NCBI GenBank assembly: GCA_947503005.1
Contig: CANNCA010000010.1
Location: forward strand, 1 to 64,000
Reading direction: 5' to 3'
DNA length: 64,000 nt
Source of the DNA: an uncultured Flavobacteriaceae bacterium
GTDB lineage: Bacteria > Bacteroidota > Bacteroidia > Flavobacteriales > Flavobacteriaceae
Position 1 is the stretch's first letter. Each line of letters opens with the position of its first letter. Made by a program: the position numbers and the translations under genes. Positions 39,395 through 48,447 of this stretch are shown here, piece after piece. Below the pieces are notes generated by a model that was not told where the DNA came from, did not search any database, and saw only the letters and a list, made by a program, of their open reading frames with translations.

Positions 39395-39502
39395 TTACAA
39401 ACTTTGTTTCACATATTTTCTAATGAGCATGGAAACCTCTTTGCATACAACTAGAACAACACTCCCAATACTTTTTACAACCTCAAATAATAGCTCTTTC
39501 AT
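39395..39502 (-). CDS. Possible small hydrophobic protein, 35 residues
   Basis: An ATG at 39502, 9 bases after the amidase stop codon, opens MKELLFEVVKSIGSVVLVVC and ends in RKYVKQSL. It has a hydrophobic middle and a basic end, as a single membrane-associated helix would. It would be the second gene of an amidase operon. There is no family evidence, so this rests on position and composition only. Confidence 0.3.
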   Translation of the reverse strand: MKELLFEVVKSIGSVVLVVCKEVSMLIRKYVKQSL

Positions 39503-39511
39503 AATCTTGAT

Positions 39512-40126
39512 TTAAATGGACATTAATATGGATAAGGCCAATGCCTTCCTGTTTTGGCTGTCTTTTAAATAGTAGGACTCACTTGAATTGGACAAATACC
39601 CAAGCTCTAATAGAAGCGCAGGACAGTGCTCTTTTGTTTCCCTTAAAACCTGAAAATTGCCCTTCCTAGGTTTTCTAGTCTTAAAACCAAGGTCCTGATT
39701 TAGCTCATTCAAAATTGTTTTCGCATACAACAGAGATAATTCATTACTATCATAGGTATAGATTTCTGCACCTTGTATGTTAGTATCATTTATATGATTA
39801 CAATGCAGAGAAATGAAAACATCAGGTTTTAGATGTTTGACGAGCTTGGTTCTATCGGTCAATGATATCAAGGTATCCATTCTCCTTGTCAAATAGATAT
39901 CATATTTGGATTCAAGTAAAATTTTGTTCCATACTTTCATCTGCCGGGCTATGTCTAGAACAACATCCTTCTCTTGAAGTCCATCTTCCGAAATTGTACC
40001 GGAATCAGTACCTCCATGTCCTGCATCGAGAACAACCACCTTTCGTTCCGCAGTTAATGTCTGCCCGATTGTGTTGTTGTTGCTCAACATCAATAGACAT
40101 ATAAAGAAGATTATAGGCACTCTCAT
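39512..40126 (-). CDS. N-acetylmuramoyl-L-alanine amidase (Amidase_3) of the conjugative element
   Basis: 204 residues from the ATG at 40126, which gives a signal peptide (MRVPIIFFICLLMLSNNNTIGQ). The frame is open 11 codons further upstream. The zinc ligands are in VLDAGHGG, the glutamate in LQEKDVVL, and SLHCNH; the catalytic glutamate is in LLLELGYLSN. It cuts the bond between muramic acid and the stem peptide. Conjugative elements use such enzymes to open the wall for the transfer channel, which fits its place just before the tra operon, in the opposite direction. Confidence 0.9.
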   Translation of the reverse strand: MRVPIIFFICLLMLSNNNTIGQTLTAERKVVVLDAGHGGTDSGTISEDGLQEKDVVLDIARQMKVWNKILLESKYDIYLTRRMDTLISLTDRTKLVKHLKPDVFISLHCNHINDTNIQGAEIYTYDSNELSLLYAKTILNELNQDLGFKTRKPRKGNFQVLRETKEHCPALLLELGYLSNSSESYYLKDSQNRKALALSILMSI

Positions 40127-40208
40127 CGATTCATGATTTTCAGATTCTTCATTGAGCAATATTCAACGAATCTTCCAAAACCATGAACTTCCATCAAAAA
40201 TTAACGCT

Positions 40209-40231
40209 ATTCCTAGTTAATTTTTAGGAAT
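40209..40231. promoter_or_regulatory. Inverted repeat ahead of the tra operon
   Basis: ATTCCTA and TAGGAAT with a 9-base spacer lie in the divergent gap between the amidase and traE. The place suits an operator controlling both, but there is no further support. Confidence 0.35.
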
Positions 40232-40316
40232 TCTTCGGTAAAAAGTTCATTCCACTTCTACATTTCATAATAATTAATCACAGGCCGAAAATGTTTCGAC
40301 CTTAAAATTATCAGTT

Positions 40317-40604
40317 ATGGAAAAAGCTAAAAGTCTAACGCTGGCATTCCTGTTTATGAGCCTTGCCAGTTACGCTCAGGTCGGTGGAATCGAGGATTCC
40401 GTAAACGATGTATCGGATACCATTCGCGCCATCTTTCCCATTATCCTTGGGGTCATCTTTCTTATAGGTTTCCTATTTAATGCGGGCCACTTCTTCGGTG
40501 AGAACGCGGACCTCAAAAAGGGTATTACAAGGGTACTGGTATTCGTGCTTATCGCTGGTGCCGTAGTCGGCATCTTTACTTATTTAATCTCAATAGTGGT
40601 GTAA
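40317..40604 (+). CDS. traE: Conjugative element protein TraE (DUF4134, VirB2-like pilin candidate)
   Basis: 95 residues. A signal-like N-terminus (MEKAKSLTLAFLFMSLASYAQ) is followed by two membrane helices (IFPIILGVIFLIGFLF and VLVFVLIAGAVVGIFTYLI). Size, topology and position before TraF and TraG match the CTnDOT TraE family and VirB2/TrbC pilins. It overlaps traF by one base, so it is the first gene of a tightly coupled operon. Confidence 0.85.
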   Translation: MEKAKSLTLAFLFMSLASYAQVGGIEDSVNDVSDTIRAIFPIILGVIFLIGFLFNAGHFFGENADLKKGITRVLVFVLIAGAVVGIFTYLISIVV

Positions 40605-40897
40605 TGAGAAGCTACGAGGTTTACCGGAACATCCGCAAAGGGGCATTGATATGGGGTCTGCCCATATCGCTCTTTGCCCTTTTGATGGTGTCCGTTGTAG
40701 CCTCGCTGTTGGTTGTCATTTTCTCTTTCAGCTTGATTATGGTGCTCTCTCTTTTTATCTGGAATGCCGGCCTCTTTATAGGCCTGAATAAAATGAACAG
40801 CAGCACTCAGCTTTTCCATATCAGAAAAGTATTCCCTAAAAGTATCAGTAATAAAAAAGACAATATCCTGAACCATGTCGAAGATCAATATCTCTAA
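40604..40897 (+). CDS. traF: Conjugative element protein TraF (DUF4133, VirB3-like)
   Basis: 97 residues with a long hydrophobic hairpin (ALIWGLPISLFALLMVSVVA and VVIFSFSLIMVLSLFIW). The N-terminal Y-E-V-Y-R-N-I-R-K-G motif is typical of the family. It corresponds to VirB3, an inner-membrane component that works with the VirB4 ATPase. It overlaps traG by 23 bases. Confidence 0.85.
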   Translation: MRSYEVYRNIRKGALIWGLPISLFALLMVSVVASLLVVIFSFSLIMVLSLFIWNAGLFIGLNKMNSSTQLFHIRKVFPKSISNKKDNILNHVEDQYL

Positions 40898-43283
40898 ATA
40901 TCATCCCATAGCGGACATCAAAGATCATCTGTTGTTCTGTAACAACGGGAATGTGGTGGCTTGCTATAAGGTAGAGCTACCTGAGATCTATTCCCTTTCG
41001 GAAAAGGATTTTGAGGACCTTCATAGCAATTGGTTCCAGGCAATGAAATCCTTACCCGTTGGCACTGTTGTTCATAAACAGGACATTTATTTCAAAAAAT
41101 CCTTCACTTCGGAAAACTTGCCCAATAACACGTTTCTATCGAGGGCCACGCACGATTACTTTAAGGGAAGGGAGCATATGGAGCACCAAGGGTATCTCTT
41201 CTTTACCCTTACCAAGAACAAGCAGCTCAACAACTCAAAATATGTCAACCCCTTTCGTAAAGCGGATGCGAAGATTCCCGAAGTGCTGCAAGAAAATCTG
41301 CAGCGTTTCAAAGCGGCTGTGAACGATTCGGTTTCCTTTATCAATAATGGAAGAAAGGTCTCATTGATACCGATGAGGAGTCAAGAAATCGTATCAATGA
41401 GTTCGGATTATTTCAACGGCTATAACGACGGATTTGATACAGCTATAGAACTGGGAAGAAAAGACATCCAAATAGGGGAGAATCATTTCGATGTGCTTAC
41501 GGTGAACAGCGAAAGCTGTTTTGGGGAGAAAGTGCAGACCAGTAAGATAAACGAACGCTTTACCTCAGATGATTTCAGTTTTCATCAAGGTTTTATAGAT
41601 GGGCTTGGGCTTTCCCTGAACGAAAATCATGTAGTCAATCAAATCATCTATCTCGATGACAAACAGAAATGGCGAAAGCTACTGGACAAGAAAATCGAGG
41701 AGCTGAACAAGAGTTCCAATTTCGGTTCTCAGAACAAGGTCATCCTAAAGAAAATCCAGTATATCCAAGAGCAAATCAATAATGATGATAGTTCCCGAAT
41801 CATTCGTGGACACCTAAACGTCATCTACTGGCACCGCGAGGCGCGGAGCCTAGAAAAAATTGCTTCACAAATAAAAACTGAATTTAAGGAACTTGATATC
41901 GTGCCTTATTATCCGAGTAGCGAAGAACGCAAGAACTATTTCCTGAATAGTTATTGCTGTTTCGCTTCCAACTTTTCAAATGAAGACCTCTATGTAACCG
42001 ATTTGAAGCATGCCTTGTGTTTGCTCATCAATAACACGAATTATCAATCCGACAAAAAGGGTATCATCTTCAATGATAGGGAACATAACATTCCCGTACT
42101 CAAAGATGTTTGGGACGAAAAGAAAAAGCGTATTAAGGCAAGGAACTTTGCCATTTTCGCCCCAACAGGTGAAGGAAAATCCTTTTTGGCAAATAATATC
42201 CTACGCCAATATTTTGAAATGGATGTCCGTCTGGTCATTATCGATTTAGGGGGTTCGTATACCAAGTTCGCACAGTTATACCCTGAACAGTATGCTGTAC
42301 TGCGTTATGAGAGCGGAAAAAACTTAGGTATCAACCCCTTTTATATTTCGGATGTAAACGATATCAGTCCCGAACGATTGGAAGACCTTTCCGTCTTTCT
42401 TTTCGAACTACTTGCATCGGATTTAAAAGTGACCAAAGCACAATCGGTATCGCTAAAGAAAATCCTTCAGTATTATTACAAAACTGTTTCCGTTGCCCAT
42501 TCCTTGGAGAGTTTTTATGGATTTATAAGGAATAATAGAGAGCAACTTTTGGAAACCCTTGGTATCGACAAAGCCTATTTCAACATTACCAATTTCCTGC
42601 ACATCCTTTCGGAATATGTGGAGGGCGGCCTATACAGTTTCCTCTTCGAGATGAGTGAGGACCAATCCTATAAAATTGAGGACAAGCGACTGATCGTATT
42701 CGAACTCGACGAGGTCAAGGACAATAAGGAAATCCTGTCCGTCATGCTAAAGCTCATCAAAACGGCTATCCAACGAACGATTTGGCGGAATAAGGAAGAG
42801 AAAGGCATTATCCTGTTCGATGAGTTTGCCAAACAGTTGAAGTTTCCGAATGTATTGGAGAGCGTGGAATTCTATTATCAGGCCATTCGAAAACAAGAGG
42901 GGGCAATTGGTATCATATTGCAGTCCATCAATCAACTGCCGGACAATTCCACCTCGGCCAGCATCCTTGAAAATACGCAGGTTATTTATAGCCTGAACAA
43001 TGAGAAGGGATATGACGAACTAATCAAGAGGCTCAATCTTTCCAGTCATGACCTCAACCAACTCAAATCCATAAAGAACGACCTGACCGGGGAACGCAAA
43101 TACACCGAAATGTTCATCAAGATTGGTAAGGAGAGTAACATCTTCCGATTGGAAGTGCCACCTGAGGTATTCGCGGCCTACCTAACCGACGGCTCCGACA
43201 ACGAGTCCATAATGGCGCTTTACAAGGAAGAAGACAATATGGAAGTAGCCATAAAGCGGTTCCTTGAACATAAAGCTGCATAG
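40875..43283 (+). CDS. traG: Conjugative transfer ATPase TraG (VirB4-like)
   Basis: 802 residues. The N-terminal part (KYHPIADIKDHLLFCNNGNVVACYKVELPEIYSLSE) is the family start. Walker A is APTGEGKSFLANN near residue 430 and Walker B is GIILFDEFAKQL near 650. The late segments GYDELIKRLNLSSHDLNQL and EMFIKIGKE are typical. It powers assembly of the pilus and transfer of the DNA-protein complex. It is the largest of the Tra proteins here. Confidence 0.93.
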   Translation: MSKINISKYHPIADIKDHLLFCNNGNVVACYKVELPEIYSLSEKDFEDLHSNWFQAMKSLPVGTVVHKQDIYFKKSFTSENLPNNTFLSRATHDYFKGREHMEHQGYLFFTLTKNKQLNNSKYVNPFRKADAKIPEVLQENLQRFKAAVNDSVSFINNGRKVSLIPMRSQEIVSMSSDYFNGYNDGFDTAIELGRKDIQIGENHFDVLTVNSESCFGEKVQTSKINERFTSDDFSFHQGFIDGLGLSLNENHVVNQIIYLDDKQKWRKLLDKKIEELNKSSNFGSQNKVILKKIQYIQEQINNDDSSRIIRGHLNVIYWHREARSLEKIASQIKTEFKELDIVPYYPSSEERKNYFLNSYCCFASNFSNEDLYVTDLKHALCLLINNTNYQSDKKGIIFNDREHNIPVLKDVWDEKKKRIKARNFAIFAPTGEGKSFLANNILRQYFEMDVRLVIIDLGGSYTKFAQLYPEQYAVLRYESGKNLGINPFYISDVNDISPERLEDLSVFLFELLASDLKVTKAQSVSLKKILQYYYKTVSVAHSLESFYGFIRNNREQLLETLGIDKAYFNITNFLHILSEYVEGGLYSFLFEMSEDQSYKIEDKRLIVFELDEVKDNKEILSVMLKLIKTAIQRTIWRNKEEKGIILFDEFAKQLKFPNVLESVEFYYQAIRKQEGAIGIILQSINQLPDNSTSASILENTQVIYSLNNEKGYDELIKRLNLSSHDLNQLKSIKNDLTGERKYTEMFIKIGKESNIFRLEVPPEVFAAYLTDGSDNESIMALYKEEDNMEVAIKRFLEHKAA

Positions 43284-43350
43284 CATAAATAATAAGTGTT
43301 TAATCAGATGACGAAAGCCAAAAACTTCGGCATCACAAAACCCGGAAATC

Positions 43351-43938
43351 ATGAAAATAGGAAGCAAGAAAATACTCTTAACGACATCCCTAATCTTGGC
43401 TTTATCAATGCCCAGCCGTGCCACGGCTCAAGGGATACCCGTATACGACAATGTGAACTTTATCTCCTTTGTCAAACAACTGTTGGAAGCTGGAAAACAG
43501 ACCGCCAATATCATCAAGACGGTCAAATTCCTTAAAAGACAGAAAGAGAACATAGAAAAGGTCAGTGCCGCCATTGAAAAACTAAAGGCAGTGCAAGAAC
43601 TCATCCGCAATAACAAGCGACTTTATGATATGGTGCAGGGCGATTTAAGGGATATTCTTAATTCACCGCATATAAGGGCGGATGAAGTGGAACGGATATC
43701 GACATCGTTCAACGCCATCTTAGATCAAGCCACGGAAGACTTGGAATTCATAAACGAAATCCTGTCCAGTGACCATTTGAAATTGACGGATGGGGAGCGC
43801 ATGCGGGCCATCCGTGCTCATCAACAGGAGTCAAAGGAAATGGTGACCGAAATCGAGCGTAAGACTGAGCGGTATCGTGACATCATCGCCTTTCGTGAAA
43901 TGCAGGACAAGATCAATAATAGGAAAACCAATTACTAA
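43351..43938 (+). CDS. traI: Conjugative element protein TraI (DUF4141, VirB5-like)
   Basis: 195 residues with a signal peptide (KILLTTSLILALSMPSRATAQ) and a long alpha-helical, coiled-coil-like body (VKFLKRQKENIEKVSAAIEKL, DQATEDLEFINEILSS). This is the form of CTnDOT TraI and of VirB5 minor pilins. It lies 67 bases after traG, and traJ follows after 2 bases. CTnDOT TraH has no counterpart between them. Confidence 0.8.
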   Translation: MKIGSKKILLTTSLILALSMPSRATAQGIPVYDNVNFISFVKQLLEAGKQTANIIKTVKFLKRQKENIEKVSAAIEKLKAVQELIRNNKRLYDMVQGDLRDILNSPHIRADEVERISTSFNAILDQATEDLEFINEILSSDHLKLTDGERMRAIRAHQQESKEMVTEIERKTERYRDIIAFREMQDKINNRKTNY

Positions 43939-43940
43939 GG

Positions 43941-44783
43941 ATGGAACTCATGATTTCCTTGAGCATAGGACTTGAATACGTGGACGCTGTCTTTGAGACG
44001 ATCAAGGGCACCGACTTCTCTACCTATACCATTAGGGGTATCAAGGTCTTGGCCGTGCTGTTCTTTTTGGTCAACATCCTCAAAAAATATAATGAAGGAG
44101 TTGCCGATAAGGAAGGATATTCATGGGGGCTATCCCCAAGGGACCTCGCCAAGAATTTTGTAATCGTCCTATTGGTCATATTCTCAACGCAGATCTTGGG
44201 CTTTTTCGATGGTATTTTGGTGGCCATTGAAGGTCAGTATCGCGATACTGCTCCGGCTTTGATTCCGCTGCAATTACAGGAAATTCCTATTGAAGAGGAT
44301 GTTGGTGCTTTTGATGCGGCCAAGAAAGCTTGGGCCTTGTTGTACGAAGCTTTGGTCACTCCCGTATTCGGGATAAAGATGTTCAGCTTTTTCATCGGAT
44401 TGATCCTATGGATGATAGATCTTTTCATCTACCCCTTGTTCTTGGCGGAGCGGTATTTCCTGCTCGGGATCATGCAGGCCTTTTTTCCCTTGGTCATCAG
44501 TTTGGCAGTGTTTGAGAAATTCAGAACTATGGCCTATACTTTTTTCAAATTATATGCTGCGGTCTATATGCTCGTACCAGCTTTTTTTCTGGTCAACATT
44601 TTCGTGAACCAATTGTATTCGGAGATCAACGCCAATTTCTGGACGAACCTTTGGGGAGGGCCAACGGACAACAATACCATCAAGATTTTAGTGGAAGCTG
44701 CGACCATCGGGTTTATCGTCTTCCTGAAATTCAAACTCTATAAAAGGGCGACCTCCTTTACGCTAAAACTCTTCAGCGGGTAG
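43941..44783 (+). CDS. traJ: Conjugative element protein TraJ (VirB6/TrbL-like)
   Basis: 280 residues, mostly hydrophobic. Membrane segments include YTIRGIKVLAVLFFLVNIL, FVIVLLVIFSTQILGFFDGIL, IGLILWMIDLFIYPLFLAERY and AVYMLVPAFFLVNIFVNQLY. A polytopic inner-membrane protein at this place in the operon corresponds to CTnDOT TraJ. It would form part of the inner-membrane channel. Confidence 0.85.
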   Translation: MELMISLSIGLEYVDAVFETIKGTDFSTYTIRGIKVLAVLFFLVNILKKYNEGVADKEGYSWGLSPRDLAKNFVIVLLVIFSTQILGFFDGILVAIEGQYRDTAPALIPLQLQEIPIEEDVGAFDAAKKAWALLYEALVTPVFGIKMFSFFIGLILWMIDLFIYPLFLAERYFLLGIMQAFFPLVISLAVFEKFRTMAYTFFKLYAAVYMLVPAFFLVNIFVNQLYSEINANFWTNLWGGPTDNNTIKILVEAATIGFIVFLKFKLYKRATSFTLKLFSG

Positions 44784-44839
44784 CACCCGCAGGCAAGTTA
44801 TGCATGAGGTTATTAATGTAAATATGAAAACATATAAAA

Positions 44840-45454
44840 ATGAAACTACCGTATAAGAACATTTATGATGTACTCAAATTGAACCGCTATGTGACGATTA
44901 TAGTAACTGTTACAGCACTTTTATCAAGCGTATTTTCAGGGGTGATGGTGTTCAATATGTACCAAAAAGCGATGGATAGTGCTTTTGCCGTGAATACCGA
45001 CGGTTCCGTTATTCCTTTGAAATTGGTATCCCAAAAGGAAAATCTTCAAGTAGAGGCCTTGTCACATTTGCAACTGTTCCATGAATACTTCTACGGTATC
45101 GATGACAGTAACTATGAAAGCAATTTGGAGAAATCCCTTTGGCTTGGAAATAGTACAGTTGACAATGTCTATCGGCAGAAAAAGGCCGATGGAGTGTACA
45201 ACCGGATATTGCAATATTCCCTGGTCCAGAAAGTACTCAGTGTTGAATCACAAGTGGATTTAAAGGCCGAACCTTATCGCTTTAAAACTATCACAGTTTT
45301 TGAAATCAATAGGGGCTCTGTCATTGATCGCTATGAAATGGTTTCAACAGGTGGACTTATTACAGTAGACCGAAACTATCCCAAGAACACACATGGTCTG
45401 CTGATTACCGATTATTTCGAGAATTCCCTAAAAAAGGTAAAAGAGCTGGAGTGA
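44840..45454 (+). CDS. traK: Conjugative element protein TraK (VirB8-like)
   Basis: 204 residues. A short cytoplasmic N-terminus (MKLPYKNIYDVLKLNRYV) and one membrane helix (VTIIVTVTALLSSVFSGVMVF) are followed by a periplasmic NTF2-like domain. This is the VirB8 topology. The next gene begins 21 bases later. Positions match the CTnDOT gene order J-K-(L)-M-N, with no separate TraL seen. Confidence 0.88.
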   Translation: MKLPYKNIYDVLKLNRYVTIIVTVTALLSSVFSGVMVFNMYQKAMDSAFAVNTDGSVIPLKLVSQKENLQVEALSHLQLFHEYFYGIDDSNYESNLEKSLWLGNSTVDNVYRQKKADGVYNRILQYSLVQKVLSVESQVDLKAEPYRFKTITVFEINRGSVIDRYEMVSTGGLITVDRNYPKNTHGLLITDYFENSLKKVKELE

Positions 45455-45475
45455 ATTGAACTTAAAAAACGAGCT

Positions 45476-46414
45476 ATGAAAATGGACAAAAAGAAAATAG
45501 TGTTTGCAGCGGTCATCGGTGTTGTCATTTTGTTCATCATCGGTTATTCGGTCTTTGTATTGGGTGAGGATGATGAAAGTGCCAACGAACTCCAACAGAC
45601 TTTGGTGCCCGAACTAGAAGATGGGGAGGATATGTACTCCTCCAAAAAGGTAGCAGTGGATGCCATAAAAGATGAAAGGGAACGGATTGCACCCAGTATT
45701 TATGACGAGCGTTTCTTAGATGAATCGGGAATATACGATGAAGACCTTTTGGACAAAAAGAAACAGCGTATCGTAGATAGCATATACCGAATCGGTCGTA
45801 TAGATTACTCCCAAGATTCTACAACTTCGGGAACCCGAAAACCATTACGTAAAAAGCGAAGAAAGAAAAGCGAGGTAATCGATACAAAGGACACTATTTC
45901 GCCATTGAAGGCAATGGGTCTGGAGCATCAATTGTTCTTTGCGGTGAGTCCTCAAGTTTTGGCAGATGGCACTGGCGAATCTTTGGTAGTCGAGATCGAT
46001 GGGGAACAGACCATAAGGGTAAATGACCGGCTACAGTTGCGGGTAACCGAAAACACTACTATCCAAGGTTTGGAAATCAAAAAAAACACCCTGCTCTACG
46101 GAATTGTAAAGTTCCGGCCCAATCGGGTCATATTAAATGTGGAAAATATAGGGGGAGTTCCGCTGAAGCTCAAGGCCTATGATAACGCTGATGGATTGGA
46201 AGGCATTTACATACGAAACAGTTTTCGGGGCGATGTTTTTAACGAGGTCTTGGGCGATGCGATTGTAGAATTCAATATTCCCGGCGTTCCTGATGTTTCA
46301 GGGGCGGTCAATACTGGGGTAAGTGGAGTAAAAAAAGTATTCCAACGCAATAACCGTAACGTCAAGGTTACGGTCAACAACAATTATAAACTCATTTTAA
46401 AACCAAAGCTATGA
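45476..46414 (+). CDS. traM: Conjugative element protein TraM (VirB10-like)
   Basis: 312 residues. An N-terminal membrane anchor (KKIVFAAVIGVVILFIIGYSVFVLG), a charged region rich in basic residues (RKPLRKKRRKKSE) and a C-terminal beta-rich domain (LFFAVSPQVLADGTGESLVVEID and KNTLLYGIVKF) are the VirB10/TraM plan. It bridges inner and outer membranes in the transfer channel. Confidence 0.88.
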   Translation: MKMDKKKIVFAAVIGVVILFIIGYSVFVLGEDDESANELQQTLVPELEDGEDMYSSKKVAVDAIKDERERIAPSIYDERFLDESGIYDEDLLDKKKQRIVDSIYRIGRIDYSQDSTTSGTRKPLRKKRRKKSEVIDTKDTISPLKAMGLEHQLFFAVSPQVLADGTGESLVVEIDGEQTIRVNDRLQLRVTENTTIQGLEIKKNTLLYGIVKFRPNRVILNVENIGGVPLKLKAYDNADGLEGIYIRNSFRGDVFNEVLGDAIVEFNIPGVPDVSGAVNTGVSGVKKVFQRNNRNVKVTVNNNYKLILKPKL

Positions 46415-46451
46415 GAGCCCATAATGGGCATTAATTCTAAAAAAGATAGTT

Positions 46452-47276
46452 ATGAAAACAGAGATATTAACGATTATGGTTCTTTTGACATTTTTTTTAA
46501 GCATTGGTCAAGAGACAAAGAAACTGGATACCATTTATGCCAATGAAAAAATGAACTTGGCCCTTTTTTTCCCTACGAACATTCGTCAGGGAATTGTCGG
46601 TGCAACTAACTTTGTCTTTAGTTATAATCGGGAACGCGCACAACCTTTGGGGCTTTTAAAGGCAACCAAGGGAAATCAAAGTAATCTGTTAGTGGTCACT
46701 ACTGATGGCAAGGTATATTCATACATTATCAAATATGCCGATTCCTTGAAGGAGATGAATCGTTTTGTTTCCTTTTCGGAAAGTATCGGGCACGAACATC
46801 AAAGGGAGTCTCTTGTAATTCGTGATACCATACAACTGGATTCCAATCTGGTGGTACATAAGCAATACCCAAAAGCGTTTTTGGAAAAATCATCAAAAGC
46901 AATGCTCAAGCAACCGGAACGAAAGAATATTATCAAGCGAAAAGAAGGGATGTCATTGGCCATAAAGAATATGGTCTATTTCGAGGATTTGGTCTTTATG
47001 CAGTTCGAGATCAAGAACGAATCGGGTATTGATTTTGACATTGACTATCTGAAAGTAGCGATGGTCATAGGTAATGAGAAACGCAGAGCTTCATATCAAT
47101 CCGTACCGCTTAGGCCTCGATATGTTTATAAAATGCCTGAAAAAACTAGGCATGCGGAGACTTCAAGGTTTGTTTATGTACTACCGAAATTTACTTTGGG
47201 CGATAATGAGAAACTGGAATTAAGGCTAAAGGAATTGAAAGGGAATCGGGAAATGATACTAAGAAGAAGATTATAA
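46452..47276 (+). CDS. traN: Conjugative element protein TraN (DUF4138, VirB9-like)
   Basis: 274 residues with a signal peptide (LTIMVLLTFFLSIGQ). The beginning LDTIYANEKMNLALFFPTNIRQGIVGATNFVFSYN and the later MVYFEDLVFMQFEIKNESGIDFDIDYL are the family segments. It is the outer-membrane-side partner of TraM. Last gene of the visible tra operon; TraO to TraQ do not follow. A SRAP gene lies opposite after 15 bases. Confidence 0.88.
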   Translation: MKTEILTIMVLLTFFLSIGQETKKLDTIYANEKMNLALFFPTNIRQGIVGATNFVFSYNRERAQPLGLLKATKGNQSNLLVVTTDGKVYSYIIKYADSLKEMNRFVSFSESIGHEHQRESLVIRDTIQLDSNLVVHKQYPKAFLEKSSKAMLKQPERKNIIKRKEGMSLAIKNMVYFEDLVFMQFEIKNESGIDFDIDYLKVAMVIGNEKRRASYQSVPLRPRYVYKMPEKTRHAETSRFVYVLPKFTLGDNEKLELRLKELKGNREMILRRRL

Positions 47277-47291
47277 GTAAATAGGACGGAA

Positions 47292-48065
47292 TCAAAAATC
47301 GATTGCCAATTCTTCGTACACAACCTTCTCGATAATGTCAGGTCTATCACTATCGGCCTTATGTAGGTCCTTGCTTATGGGCCAGGTTTTAAATTCAAAG
47401 TCGGGCAGGTCGTTGTCCAGAATATCGATTAGGTCATCTTGGTCCAGGTCGTCCTCTAGCCAGTATTCAGCTTCGCCGTCTTCAAGTACTACAGGCCTTC
47501 TATAATCTCCATATTTGTTGCTAGGTTGATTATGTATGTCTTCGAACAAAGGGGTTGCCTTTTTGGTAAAAATAGAGAAAGTGACCATTTTATCTTTGGT
47601 AACATTATAAATACCTGCAAGGTTCATCGGTTTGTCTTTTATTCTTCTAAAGTAGAACGGAACCTTAAAAGGTTTTCCTTTGACCTTTGCCGGAGTGGTA
47701 TGTGGCTCGAAAAAACCATCAACGGGAATTATGCATCGCTTGGTAAAAACATTGTCGCCGTACATGTAATGATTGAATACATCTTCAGACCTGAGATTTA
47801 GTCCACCGTAGGCCCCACGGTTGTTCTTGAAATACTCTTTGAATTCAGTACCTTCTGCAGTAGAGGGCATAATACCCCATTTTGCCGGAATCATATGACC
47901 CTTTCGCTGTTGGGGAAGAATCCACATATTGGGGTGTGCCCAGCCGTTGGCATGATTGTATATTAATTCGTATTCTTTTTCTTCCTGTTCCCCTAACAGT
48001 CTTTCAATTTCATAATAATCCTCTAACTCTCCGACCTTTCTTGTAGCTCTCGTACTGTAGCACAT
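47292..48065 (-). CDS. SOS response-associated peptidase family protein (SRAP, YedK/HMCES-like)
   Basis: 257 residues. The catalytic cysteine is C2, exposed after loss of the initiator methionine (MCYSTRAT). The other conserved parts are PAKWGIMP near 80, N-L-R-S-E, IPVDGFFEPH near 135 with the active glutamate, and EDIHNQPSN carrying the histidine. The family forms a thiazolidine bond with abasic sites in single-stranded DNA and so shields them. It sits opposite to the tra operon. In a conjugative element it could protect the transferred single strand. That is an inference. Confidence 0.9.
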   Translation of the reverse strand: MCYSTRATRKVGELEDYYEIERLLGEQEEKEYELIYNHANGWAHPNMWILPQQRKGHMIPAKWGIMPSTAEGTEFKEYFKNNRGAYGGLNLRSEDVFNHYMYGDNVFTKRCIIPVDGFFEPHTTPAKVKGKPFKVPFYFRRIKDKPMNLAGIYNVTKDKMVTFSIFTKKATPLFEDIHNQPSNKYGDYRRPVVLEDGEAEYWLEDDLDQDDLIDILDNDLPDFEFKTWPISKDLHKADSDRPDIIEKVVYEELAIDF

Positions 48066-48180
48066 AACAAATCGCGTTTATTTAAATTTCAATTTACTGA
48101 AAATTGTTAAAGTTTTAAAAGTATAAAAAAGGAATGATATATTTGGAATAATTCCATAAAATAGGAATATATCCATAAGT

Positions 48181-48447
48181 ATGTTTGTTCACAATATTGT
48201 TTTTAGAAATAATGATCGGTTCGCCATTACTACTCTTTTACGGGAGATAGGCGAAAATACCTTGAACCATCATTGTTGGAACAGGAAGCTCAATAAGCCC
48301 AGACGCCTCAATCAATTTTTTTTAGAGGCAAACGAGCACGGAACAAGGCTAAAATATAGATACCCCCAAAAAGGAGTTCATACCATTATGGAAGTTGATA
48401 AATATGAACTTCCAGAATGTGGATGGATCAGGGTAAAAGTCAAATGA
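48181..48447 (+). CDS. Hypothetical protein, first of a coupled pair
   Basis: 88 residues. It begins MFVHNIVFRNNDRFAITTLL, is basic in the middle (CWNRKLNKPRRLNQFFLEA) and ends with GWIRVKVK. No family is recognised and there is no signal or membrane segment. Its TGA overlaps the ATG of the following gene (ATGA), which supports both as real genes. It lies between the SRAP gene and the cargo border hairpin. Confidence 0.5.
   Translation: MFVHNIVFRNNDRFAITTLLREIGENTLNHHCWNRKLNKPRRLNQFFLEANEHGTRLKYRYPQKGVHTIMEVDKYELPECGWIRVKVK

Noticed and set aside
43296-43535. 79-codon frame overlapping traI
   Set aside because: It lies in another frame of the clearly coding traI gene.
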